Source of the DNA: Pedococcus_A sp963730585
GTDB taxonomy: Bacteria; Actinomycetota; Actinomycetes; Actinomycetales; Dermatophilaceae
Length of the DNA stretch: 64,000 bases
Assembly (NCBI GenBank): GCA_963730585.1
Contig: CAVSSL010000013.1
Span: forward strand, 124,001-188,000
Reading direction: 5' to 3'
In this document: positions 16,751-24,041 of the stretch, piece by piece
Position numbering within the stretch: the stretch's first letter is position 1
Layout of the letters: each line of letters starts with the position of its first letter
Position numbers and translations under genes: made by a program
The notes under the pieces: model-generated
The model's input: only the letters and a program-made list of their open reading frames with translations
Database searches by the model: none
Told to the model about the DNA's origin: nothing

Positions 16751-17415
16751 CGCGCCTCCGGCACCGTGCGTCGCAGCACCGGCAGGCGCCGGCGGGTGCT
16801 CGACCTGGCCTCGGCCGGGGAGGTCGGCTCCACCGGGCGCGTGCCGGGGGCGCGATGCGCCAAGGCCTCGCGGAGCAGGGCGCGGCCGCGGTGGATGCGC
16901 GAGCGCACCGTGCCGAGCTTGATGCCCAGGGTCGTGGCGATCTCCTCGTAGGACAGTCCCTCGATGTCACACAGCACGACGGCGGCACGGAAGTCCGGCG
17001 GCAGCGCGTCGAGGGCGCGCTGCACGTCGTCGTCGAAGTGGGTGGCGTCGAAGGCCTGCTCCGGGCCGGCCTCGCGGGTCGGCAGGCGGGCGGCCGACTC
17101 CTCGGAGAGGGCGTCGAACCGGATGCGCTGCTTCCGGCGCATCCGGTCGAGGAAGACGTTGGTGGTGATGCGGTGCAGCCAGCCCTCGAAGGTGCCCGGC
17201 TGGTAGGAGTGCAGCGACCGGAAGACCCGGATGAAGACGTCGTGCGTGAGGTCCTCGGCGTCGTGGACGTTGCCGGTCAGGCGGTAGGCCAGCCGGTACA
17301 CGCGCGCGGAGTGCTGCTCGACGATCTCCTCCCAGGTCGGGGGGACCCACGGCTGCTCGGGCGATACAGCCACGGCAGCCCGGTCCGGCGCGCCGATCTG
17401 GTCGGTCGCGGTCAC
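16747..17415 (-). CDS. sigE: ECF RNA polymerase sigma factor, SigE-type
   Basis: 222 residues. Region 2 (about 30-95, with AEDLTHDVFIRVFRSL and FEGWLHRITTNVFLDRMRR) and region 4 (about 135-190, with LCDIEGLSYEEIATTLG and KLGTVRSRIHRGR) are intact; no region 3. Start: GTG at 17415 lies 5 nt after a perfect GGAGGTGA (17421-17428); the more upstream GTG at 17424 overlaps that site and is unlikely. An ECF-type promoter 50 nt upstream suggests autoregulation. First gene of sigE-anti-sigma-htrA-tatB, all overlapping or close, so envelope stress should induce the whole set. Confidence 0.92.
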   Translation of the reverse strand: MTATDQIGAPDRAAVAVSPEQPWVPPTWEEIVEQHSARVYRLAYRLTGNVHDAEDLTHDVFIRVFRSLHSYQPGTFEGWLHRITTNVFLDRMRRKQRIRFDALSEESAARLPTREAGPEQAFDATHFDDDVQRALDALPPDFRAAVVLCDIEGLSYEEIATTLGIKLGTVRSRIHRGRALLREALAHRAPGTRPVEPTSPAEARSSTRRRLPVLRRTVPEAR

Positions 17416-17464
17416 GTCGCTCACCTCCGTTGGGCGCGCGCTGCGCGCACTGGTTGCCGGTCTG

Positions 17465-17490
17465 GACGACCGTGCACCCCTGATGGTTCC
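17465..17490 (-). promoter_or_regulatory. Putative autoregulatory ECF sigma promoter of sigE
   Basis: On the minus strand GGAAC (17486-17490), a 17-nt spacer, then CGTC (17465-17468) match the GGAAC/CGTT-type consensus known for SigE-like ECF factors. It gives a 5' leader of roughly 40-45 nt carrying the GGAGGTGA ribosome site. Confidence 0.6.
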
Positions 17491-17602
17491 GCAACAACCT
17501 GAGTGTTGCCTGTATGCCGCGGGCGCACCTCGCCAGCCTCCACCCGGTGTTCGTGCGGCGCGGCTGCGCGGATGGGTGCACGAACCGGGGCATCCGCGGC
17601 GC

Positions 17603-17608
17603 TAGGGT
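17603..17608 (+). promoter_or_regulatory. -10 box (TAGGGT), leaderless start of O-methyltransferase
   Basis: TAGGGT, 7 nt, ATG 17616; no Shine-Dalgarno. Confidence 0.5.
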
Positions 17609-17615
17609 TGCCCGC

Positions 17616-18248
17616 ATGACCGCACAGAAGCCTGCCAGCTGGGCCTACGCCGAGGAGTTCGTCACCGAGACGCCGGTGGTGGAGCAGGCTCGCCGTCGCG
17701 GCGAGGAGCTCGGCGCCTCCGCGGTGGGCAACGGCGCCGGAGTGGTGCTGCGCCTGCTGGCGGCCGCGTCCAAGGCCAAGTCGGTCATCGAGATCGGCAC
17801 CGGCGCCGGCACGTCCGGGCTGTGGCTGCTGCAGGGCATGCCCGCCGACGGCATCCTCACGACCATCGACGTCGAGCCCGAGCACCAGGCCGCGGCCCGG
17901 CAGGCGTACCGCGAGGCCGGCATCGCACCGCAGCGCACCCGCGTCATCAGCGGCCGCGCCCTGGACGTGCTGCCCCGCATGACCGATGGCGCCTACGACA
18001 TGGTCGTCGTCGACGCCGAGAAGTCGGAGTACCCGGCCTACGTCGAGCACGCCATCCGCCTGCTGCGCTCCGGTGGGGTGCTCGTCCTCGACAACATGCT
18101 GTGGCACGACCGCGTGGCCGACCCCGCCGCCCGCGACGAGCAGACGACCACCCTGCGCGACCTCGGCAAGGCCCTGCGCGACGACGAGCGCCTGGTTCCT
18201 GCCCTGCTGCCGGTCGGCGACGGCGTCCTCGCCGCCGTCAAGCGCTAG
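17616..18248 (+). CDS. SAM-dependent O-methyltransferase (family 3, Rv1220c-like)
   Basis: 210 residues. SAM-binding EIGTGAGTSGLWLLQG (about 56-71), TTIDVEPEH acidic post-II residue, and the metal-binding VVVDAEKSEYP / LDNMLWHD motifs mark the cation-dependent catechol-O-methyltransferase family. Divergent from sigE, exactly as Rv1220c is from sigE in M. tuberculosis (from memory). Substrate unknown. Start ATG 17616 fits both the conserved N-terminus and the -10 spacing. Ends 20 nt before a 16-bp-stem terminator. Confidence 0.88.
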   Translation: MTAQKPASWAYAEEFVTETPVVEQARRRGEELGASAVGNGAGVVLRLLAAASKAKSVIEIGTGAGTSGLWLLQGMPADGILTTIDVEPEHQAAARQAYREAGIAPQRTRVISGRALDVLPRMTDGAYDMVVVDAEKSEYPAYVEHAIRLLRSGGVLVLDNMLWHDRVADPAARDEQTTTLRDLGKALRDDERLVPALLPVGDGVLAAVKR

Positions 18249-18267
18249 CGGGCCTCCAACACACGAA

Positions 18268-18314
18268 AAGGCGCGGTATGCCGTGGGGCTGAGCCCGCCG
18301 GCATACCGCGCCTT
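18268..18314. terminator. Bidirectional terminator, 16-bp perfect stem containing GTATGCCG
   Basis: 18268-18283 pairs perfectly with 18299-18314; the 15-nt loop contains a further small GGGCT/AGCCC pairing. It separates convergent genes (methyltransferase and the small pepA-coupled gene). AA before and TT after the stem give short tails. Both arms include the window-wide octamer. Confidence 0.8.
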
Positions 18315-18326
18315 CGTCGTCGTGGC

Positions 18327-18683
18327 TCAGGCGGTGCCGGGCCCGGGGCCGCGGCGGAAGCCCGCCGGGCCCTCGGCGATCGCCACGACCTCGAACGGCT
18401 CGATGGCGACCGGCGCCGACCCGATGATCCTGCTGCCGGCCGAGTCGGCCGCCTCCTTCTCGAACTCGTCCTGGAAGTCGTCGCGGTAGACGGCCTCGTC
18501 GAAGACGTAGGTGCCCTCGAACCAGCGGCCCTCGCTCATCCGCCAGGTCTTGAAGGCCAGCCCGTCGAGGAACATGAACTTGGCCATCGACGTGCCGATG
18601 ACGTAGTCGCGCAGCTTCTGGCCCACCCCGGGGTCGCTGTCCTCGAGCGACCAGCGCACGGTCAGTCCGTATCCGGCATTCAT
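18327..18683 (-). CDS. Small hypothetical protein translationally coupled to pepA
   Basis: 118 residues. ATG 18683 overlaps the pepA stop as ATGA. A compact alpha/beta sequence with conserved-looking FMFLDGLAFKTWRMSEGRWFEGTY; this resembles monooxygenase-like dimeric alpha-beta barrels of the YdhR type, but no catalytic residues can be assigned. No signal or membrane segment. Coupling suggests co-production with the aminopeptidase. Confidence 0.7.
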   Translation of the reverse strand: MNAGYGLTVRWSLEDSDPGVGQKLRDYVIGTSMAKFMFLDGLAFKTWRMSEGRWFEGTYVFDEAVYRDDFQDEFEKEAADSAGSRIIGSAPVAIEPFEVVAIAEGPAGFRRGPGPGTA

Positions 18684-20236
18684 TGCATGTCCTCCAGCCA
18701 GGTCAGCAGCAGCCGGGCTCCGAAGCCGGTGGCTCCCTTGCTCAGCAGTCCGCGGTCGACATCGCTGCGGCCAGTGCCCGCGATGTCGAGGTGCGCCCAC
18801 CGGCGGTCGCCGGCGAACTCGCGCAGGAACAAGGCTGCCGTGATCGAGCCCGCGCCGCTCTTCGGTCCCGCTATGTGGTTGATGTCGGCGACCTCGCTGT
18901 CGAGCGCGGGCCGGTAGTCGTCCACGAGAGGGAGGGGCCAGAGGGTCTCGCCGGTGCGCTGACCTGCGGCGACGAGCTGCTCGCGCAGCGCGTCGTCGGT
19001 GGCGTAGACCGGCGCCATGCTGCGCCCGAACGCCACGCGGGCGGCACCGGTCAGCGTCGCGATGTCGAGGAGCACGTCGGGGTCGAGGTGCCGGTCGGCG
19101 TAGGCGAGCGCGTCGGCCATGACGATGCGACCCTCGGCGTCGGTGTTCCCGATCTCGACGGTGCGGCCGCCGTACTGCGTGATGACGTCGCCGGGCCGGT
19201 AGGACGCCGCTCCGACGGCGTTCTCGGCCAGCGCGAGCAGCCCGGTCACGCGCACGGGCACGTCGAGGTCGCGGCAGGCGGCCAGCACGGCGAGCACGAT
19301 CGCGGACCCCGACATGTCGGTCTTCATGGCGAGCATGCCCTCGGCCGGCTTGATGTCGAGGCCGCCGGTGTCGAAGGTGATGCCCTTGCCCACGAGCACG
19401 ACCCGCGGGGTCTTCCGCGAGGCCTTCCGGGGCGTGTAGTCGAGCTGCACCAGCCGCGGCGGCGTCGCCGAGCCACCGCCGACCGCGAGCAGGCCGCCGA
19501 AGCCCTCGCGGCGAAGGTCGTCGTCGGACCACACACGCACGTCGAGGCCCGCCGCTGCGCCGACCGCTTCGGCCTGCGTGGCCATCCAGGCGGGGTTCTT
19601 GATGTTCGAGGGGGTGACGCCGAGGTTGCGGGCCAGCATGGTGGCGCGGGCCCGCGCCACCGCGTGGCGGACGACGTCGTCGTCACCGTCCCGCCCGAGG
19701 CCGGTCATGGTGACCGCGGCCACCGGGGCCGCCTTGGGGTCGGCGGGCTTCCCGCTCCAGCGCGGCGGGGTGTAGCCGCCGAGGCAGCAGCCCTCGACGA
19801 AGGCGGCCACCGCCGTCGCGTCGGCGCCCGCGGCGAGGGAGGTGACGACGTGCTCGCGGCCGCGGCTCTCCCGCCCGACGGCGGCGCCGGCACTGCGCAG
19901 GTCGTCGGCCGAGCCCGCGCCGGTGCCGACGAGCAGCAGGACCTGCGCCGGGCTCTGCGGCGGCAGGGGCACCCGGGTGACCGACCCGGGCTTGGCGTCC
20001 GGCTCCCACGTCTGCGCGACGGACACCGCGTCGAGGTCGAGCAGGGCCAGTGCCGCGGCGGTCTCGCCCGTGCTGTCCAGCCCACCCTCGGGGACGGGCA
20101 GCGCCAGCACCAGGCCGGTGCGGTCGGCGTGGCCGAGCAGGTCGGCCGGGGCCTGACCCGTGGCCGACCACTGGCTCGCAGCGGGGTTCAGCAGGTCCGG
20201 GGTGTTGGCGGTGTCGGAAGTGTTGTTGGCGGGCAC
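18680..20236 (-). CDS. pepA: Leucyl aminopeptidase (M17 family)
   Basis: 518 residues. The catalytic C-terminal half shows the dimetal-site motifs KGITFDTGGLDIKP, KTDMSGSA and the family signature NTDAEGRIVMADALAYAD. The N-terminal macro-like domain is shorter in identity, as usual. It removes N-terminal residues from peptides in the cytosol with Mn/Zn, recycling peptides delivered by transporters such as the two operons in this window. GTG start at 20236 is preceded by TAGGCT at 6 nt, so probably leaderless. Followed by an overlapping small gene. Confidence 0.95.
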   Translation of the reverse strand: MPANNTSDTANTPDLLNPAASQWSATGQAPADLLGHADRTGLVLALPVPEGGLDSTGETAAALALLDLDAVSVAQTWEPDAKPGSVTRVPLPPQSPAQVLLLVGTGAGSADDLRSAGAAVGRESRGREHVVTSLAAGADATAVAAFVEGCCLGGYTPPRWSGKPADPKAAPVAAVTMTGLGRDGDDDVVRHAVARARATMLARNLGVTPSNIKNPAWMATQAEAVGAAAGLDVRVWSDDDLRREGFGGLLAVGGGSATPPRLVQLDYTPRKASRKTPRVVLVGKGITFDTGGLDIKPAEGMLAMKTDMSGSAIVLAVLAACRDLDVPVRVTGLLALAENAVGAASYRPGDVITQYGGRTVEIGNTDAEGRIVMADALAYADRHLDPDVLLDIATLTGAARVAFGRSMAPVYATDDALREQLVAAGQRTGETLWPLPLVDDYRPALDSEVADINHIAGPKSGAGSITAALFLREFAGDRRWAHLDIAGTGRSDVDRGLLSKGATGFGARLLLTWLEDMQ

Positions 20237-20242
20237 GCCGCG

Positions 20243-20248
20243 AGCCTA
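20243..20248 (-). promoter_or_regulatory. -10 box (TAGGCT), leaderless start of pepA
   Basis: TAGGCT, 6 nt, GTG 20236. Confidence 0.5.
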
Positions 20249-20259
20249 CCCAGCAGACG

Positions 20260-20298
20260 ACGAAGCCCCCGCCGGTGTGCTGCCGGTGGGGGCTTCGT
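20260..20298 (-). terminator. Terminator hairpin after DUF3117
   Basis: 16-nt arms 20260-20275 and 20283-20298 pair with one mismatch around a 7-nt loop. It lies between the DUF3117 stop and the pepA promoter, isolating the two minus-strand units. No U-tract. Confidence 0.75.
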
Positions 20299-20324
20299 CA
20301 GTGCTGTGTGAGGCGCCGGAGCGC

Positions 20325-20498
20325 TCAGGCCAGGCCCTCGCAGTTGTCGATCGCCGCGCCGAGCTCCTTGGCCTCCTCGGGGGTCATCTCGACGACGAGG
20401 CGGCCGCCACCCTCGAGCGGCATGCGCAGAACGATTCCGCGACCTTCCTTGGTGACCTCGAGCGGGCCATCTCCGGTCCTCGGCTTCATTGCCGCCAT
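20325..20498 (-). CDS. DUF3117 small protein
   Basis: 57 residues. ATG 20498 follows AGGGGAG by about 6 nt. The sequence, starting MAAMKPRTGDGPLEVTKEGR and continuing with VVEMTPEEAKELGAAI, is the conserved actinobacterial DUF3117 family (Rv1211 in M. tuberculosis, from memory, discussed there as calmodulin-like). Function unsettled. Its own terminator follows, and it is transcribed separately from pepA. High conservation across actinobacteria supports a real gene despite its length. Confidence 0.9.
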   Translation of the reverse strand: MAAMKPRTGDGPLEVTKEGRGIVLRMPLEGGGRLVVEMTPEEAKELGAAIDNCEGLA

Positions 20499-20609
20499 CG
20501 GGGCTCCCCTTCCGTGGGCGTGGATCTGTTGACGGCACGCGGGTCCACGCCGAACAGTTGTCGTCCCGGTCGCGCCAGATGTCGGCTCATTATCCCGTGA
20601 ACTGCGCCG

Positions 20610-21455
20610 ATGGTGAAATCCGCCACCCTGTCATCCGGCACACTGTCGATCGTGCACGCACGTTCGGCCCTCTTCGACCTCTACGGCGACCACCTGCTGG
20701 CACGCGGCGGGTGGGCGCCGATCTCGGCCGTCGTGGGTCTGCTCGGCAGCCTCGACATCACCGCGCCGGCCGTGCGCACGGCGGTGTCCCGGATGGTGCG
20801 CGAGGGCTGGCTCGAGCCCGAGGAACGGGAGGTGCGCGGGTATGCCGTGTCCGCCCGGGCCCGTGGCCGCCTCGCCGAGGCGCACGGGCGCATCTACCGG
20901 ACGGACGCCACACCGTGGGACGGCCACTGGCACGTCGTGACGGTCCAGCACCAGGTCGACCGCAACACCCGGGCGCGGGTGGCCCAGTCGCTGCGCTTCC
21001 TCGGCTACGGGGCCCTCGCCGCCGACACCTGGGTGGCACCCCGCGAGAGCCCCGAGCTGGCCGAGGTGCTGCGCCGCGAGGGTGTCCAGCACGACGGCTT
21101 CACCGCCCGCTTCCAGGGCGAGGCCGCCACCCTCGTGGGCCGGGTCTGGGACCTGGAGTCGCTGGCCGCGGCATACCGGCGGTTCGCAGAGGCGGCCGGC
21201 GAGGCCGGCGTGCCCGACGACCCCGAGCAGGCGTTCGCGTCCCGGTCCGGGTTGGTGCACGCCTGGCGGCTCTTCCTCTTCAGCGACCCCGGACTGCCCG
21301 AGGAGGTGCTGCCCGAGCAGTGGCCGGGCCGCGAGGCGGCGGCGCTCTTCGACCGACAGGCGCAGGCGCTCATGCCGCAGGCCAGCGCGTGGGTCGACGC
21401 GTGGCTGGGCGTCGGGCCGGCCGGCTCGGGCAGCCAGCGGCGCTCAGGCGCCTGA
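20610..21455 (+). CDS. PaaX-family transcriptional regulator
   Basis: 281 residues as started at ATG 20610. An N-terminal winged helix (HARSALFDLYGDHLLARGGW, TAPAVRTAVSRMVREGWL) is followed by the PaaX middle and C-terminal domains (YGALAADTWVAPR, RVWDLESLAAAYRRF). PaaX proteins repress phenylacetyl-CoA catabolic genes and respond to phenylacetyl-CoA; no paa genes are here, though an enoyl-CoA hydratase is nearby. An alternative GTG at 20652 begins at HARSALFD, the usual N-terminus, and is the likelier true start. Stop overlaps the convergent aminotransferase stop by 12 nt. Confidence 0.88.
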   Translation: MVKSATLSSGTLSIVHARSALFDLYGDHLLARGGWAPISAVVGLLGSLDITAPAVRTAVSRMVREGWLEPEEREVRGYAVSARARGRLAEAHGRIYRTDATPWDGHWHVVTVQHQVDRNTRARVAQSLRFLGYGALAADTWVAPRESPELAEVLRREGVQHDGFTARFQGEAATLVGRVWDLESLAAAYRRFAEAAGEAGVPDDPEQAFASRSGLVHAWRLFLFSDPGLPEEVLPEQWPGREAAALFDRQAQALMPQASAWVDAWLGVGPAGSGSQRRSGA

Positions 21456-23183
21456 CAGGCTCGCCGGCGGCAGGTCGAACCAGCGCAGGTGGTCGAAGTC
21501 GGCATTGACCTCGGCCTCCCCGTCGCACGGCGTCGCCTCGGCGAAGATCCGCTCCGCCTCGCGCAGGTAGCCCTCCAGCGCCGACTCGGGCGCGGTGTCG
21601 TGCTGCCGCGGGTAGGTCAGCTCGCCGTCGGCGTCGTAGCCCACCTGGTCCAGGCGCAGGGGCGGCTCGACCGGGCCCTCCCGGTGGTGCCAGCGCCCGG
21701 TCGCCGGGTCGAAACGGTAGTCGCCGAGCAGGCGCCAGCCCTCGCGGGCCACGAGCCGCACGGCCTCCACGACGTACTCGAAGACCACCTCGGAGATGAA
21801 GTAGTTGAAGTTCACGCGCACCCAGCCCGGCTTGATGCCCTCGCAGCCGTGGCCGATCTCGCGCTCGAACTCGTGGCTGCGGTCGATGTCGATGCCGAGC
21901 AGGTAGTGGCCGTAGGGGCCCGCGCACGAGCACCCGCCGCGGGACTGGATGCCGAAGAGGTCGTTGAGCACCGCGACGACGAAGTTGTGGTGCAGGAAGC
22001 GGCCCCGCTCCCCCGGCGCGCGCACGACGAACGAGACGATCGAGAGCCGGTCGGCGTCGAGGTTGCCGAGGATCTCGATGGCCGGCTCCGCCTGCCAGGC
22101 CTCCACGGCCCGGCGCAGGAAGTGCTCCTCGCGCTCACGGATGGTGCGGACCCCGACGGCCTGCTTGAGCTGGAAGACGAGCCCGGCGCGGATGGACTCG
22201 ATGATGGCCGGGGTGCCGCCCTCCTCGCGGTGGGCGGGGTCGGCGAGGTAGCGGTGCTCGTCCTGGTTGACGAAGGTGACCGTGCCCCCGCCCGGCACGT
22301 CGGGCACCCGGTTCGTCGTCAGCTCGCGGCGCACCACCAGCACGCCCGGGGTCGCGGGGCCGCCGATGAACTTGTGCGGGCTGAGGAAGACCGCGTCCTT
22401 GTATGCCGCCGGGCCGGCTTCCCGGGAGCCGTACATCTCGATGTCGACGTAGGGGCCGGCGGCCGCGCAGTCCCAGAAGGACAGCGCACCGTGGTCGTGC
22501 AGCAGGGTCGCGATGGCGTCGGTGTCGCTGACGATGCCGGTGACGTTGCTGGCGGCCGAGAACGACCCGATCTTCAGCGGGCGCTCCGCGTGGTGCTCGA
22601 GCTCCTGCTCCAGCCGTCGCAGGTCGATGTGGCCGTCGTGGTCCTGCGGGATGACGACGACGTCGGCGATCGACTCGCGCCACACGAGCTCGTTGCTGTG
22701 GTGCTCGTAGGGGCCGATGAAGACGACCGGCCGCTGGTGCGGGGCGATCGACTCGGCGAAGTGGTAGCGGTCCTCGAGGTTCGACGGCACCCGCAGGCCG
22801 AGCATCCCGACCAGCTTGTCGATGGCCCCCGTGCACCCCGAGCCGGCGAACATCACGATGGTGTCCTCGTCGCCGCCGACCGCGTCGCGGATGATGCGCC
22901 GGGCGTCCTCCCGCAGCCTGGTCGTCTGCAGGCCGGTGCCGGAGCTCTCGGTGTGGGTGTTGGCGTAGCGGGGCAGCACCTCGTCGCGGATGAAGTCCTC
23001 GATGAAGGTGAGGGCGCGACCGGAAGCCGTGTAGTCGGCATACGTCACCCGCCGTGGGCCGTAGGGCCCGACCATCACCTGGTCGTCACCGATGACCGAC
23101 TCCCGGATGCGCTGGAGGATCGGGGGGTCGGTGACCCCGTTGACGTCGCTGCCCGCGACACGGTCGGCCCGGTGCTGTCCCAC
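21444..23183 (-). CDS. Large class-V aminotransferase / cysteine-desulfurase-like PLP enzyme
   Basis: 579 residues, well above the roughly 400 of NifS/SufS proteins. The PLP lysine is in SPHKFIGGPATPG, with a DCAAAGPY active-site Asp before it. A loop RGGCSCAGPYGHYLLG (about 440) carries two cysteines where cysteine desulfurases have the catalytic Cys, so sulfur chemistry is possible. The extra C-terminal part (about 510-579) is unassigned. GTG 23183 is chosen: TATAGT sits 6 nt upstream (leaderless), and GAAGG overlaps. Only 27 bp separate it from the divergent enoyl-CoA hydratase. Substrate unknown. Confidence 0.82.
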   Translation of the reverse strand: MGQHRADRVAGSDVNGVTDPPILQRIRESVIGDDQVMVGPYGPRRVTYADYTASGRALTFIEDFIRDEVLPRYANTHTESSGTGLQTTRLREDARRIIRDAVGGDEDTIVMFAGSGCTGAIDKLVGMLGLRVPSNLEDRYHFAESIAPHQRPVVFIGPYEHHSNELVWRESIADVVVIPQDHDGHIDLRRLEQELEHHAERPLKIGSFSAASNVTGIVSDTDAIATLLHDHGALSFWDCAAAGPYVDIEMYGSREAGPAAYKDAVFLSPHKFIGGPATPGVLVVRRELTTNRVPDVPGGGTVTFVNQDEHRYLADPAHREEGGTPAIIESIRAGLVFQLKQAVGVRTIREREEHFLRRAVEAWQAEPAIEILGNLDADRLSIVSFVVRAPGERGRFLHHNFVVAVLNDLFGIQSRGGCSCAGPYGHYLLGIDIDRSHEFEREIGHGCEGIKPGWVRVNFNYFISEVVFEYVVEAVRLVAREGWRLLGDYRFDPATGRWHHREGPVEPPLRLDQVGYDADGELTYPRQHDTAPESALEGYLREAERIFAEATPCDGEAEVNADFDHLRWFDLPPASLSGA

Positions 23184-23210
23184 GCCTTCACTATAGGAAT
23201 GATGGGGGCC
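23184..23210. promoter_or_regulatory. 27-bp divergent promoter region
   Basis: Holds a minus-strand TATAGT (23190-23195) 6 nt from GTG 23183, and, on the plus strand, an overlapping TATAGG (23192-23197) and a GGGGG ribosome-like run before ATG 23211. Both genes must share this tiny region, with each -35 region inside the other gene. Confidence 0.5.
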
Positions 23211-24023
23211 ATGACAGGCCAGACCCCGCAGACCCAGCCGCCCGTCCTGCTCGAGACCTCGCCCGAGGGCGTGGCCACGGTGCGGCTCAACCGGCCCGAG
23301 GCGATGAACGCCCTCGACGTCGAGACCAAGGAGCTGCTGCTCCAGACGCTGCGGCAGGTGGCCGAGGACCCTGCGGTGCGCTGCGTGGTGCTGACCGGCA
23401 GCGGACGGGCCTTCTGCGTCGGGCAGGACCTGCGCGAGCACGTCGAGCTGCTCCAGTCGGCCGACCAGGCGTTGTTCGCCACCGTCGCCGAGCACTACAA
23501 CCCCATCGTCGAGCTGCTCGTCACCATGGAGAAGCCGGTCGTCGCGGCCGTCAACGGCGTCGCCGCCGGCGCGGGCGCCTCGTTCGCGTTCGCCGCCGAC
23601 TTCCGGGTCATGGTCGACACCGGCGGCATCAACCTGGCCTTCGCCGGCATCGCGCTCTCGTGCGACAGCGGGTCGTCCTGGACCCTGCCGCGGCTGGTCG
23701 GGCCCGCCCGGGCCAAGGAGCTGCTGCTGCTGCCGCGCACGATCCCGGCGCAGGAGTGCCTCGACCTCGGGCTGGTCACCTCGGTGGTGCCCGCCGACGG
23801 GTTCGACGCCGCGGTCGAGCAGCTCACCTCGACGCTGGCCGCCGGACCGACGATGGCCTACGGCTGCATCCGCAACGCGGTCGCCTACAGCGCGGGCCAC
23901 CCGCTGAGCGAGTCGCTCGCCCGGGAGGGCGAGTACATGAACCGCACCGGCGAGAGCGCCGACCACAAGGCGGCGGTCGACGCGTTCCTCGCCAAGGAGA
24001 AGCCCGTCTTCACCGGCGCCTGA
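23211..24023 (+). CDS. Enoyl-CoA hydratase/isomerase (crotonase family)
   Basis: 270 residues from ATG 23211; in-frame ATGs at 23199 and 23202 are alternatives. The oxyanion-hole segments GSGRAFCVGQDL (about 60-71) and NGVAAGAGASFAFAADF (about 107-123) are clear. The second catalytic Glu position reads CDSGSSW rather than the usual E, so it may be an isomerase or a PaaG-like enzyme: PaaG-type proteins have this GxxxDxGSSxxLPRLVG pattern. Fatty-acid or phenylacetate ring-opening role inferred; the nearby PaaX regulator supports the second. Confidence 0.88.
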   Translation: MTGQTPQTQPPVLLETSPEGVATVRLNRPEAMNALDVETKELLLQTLRQVAEDPAVRCVVLTGSGRAFCVGQDLREHVELLQSADQALFATVAEHYNPIVELLVTMEKPVVAAVNGVAAGAGASFAFAADFRVMVDTGGINLAFAGIALSCDSGSSWTLPRLVGPARAKELLLLPRTIPAQECLDLGLVTSVVPADGFDAAVEQLTSTLAAGPTMAYGCIRNAVAYSAGHPLSESLAREGEYMNRTGESADHKAAVDAFLAKEKPVFTGA

Positions 24024-24041
24024 CCGGGGAGGCCGGCCGGG

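Noticed and set aside
21489..23210. Very long plus-strand open frame opposite the class-V aminotransferase
   Set aside because: High GC leaves antisense frames open; it has no family motifs and the minus-strand protein has clear PLP-enzyme motifs.
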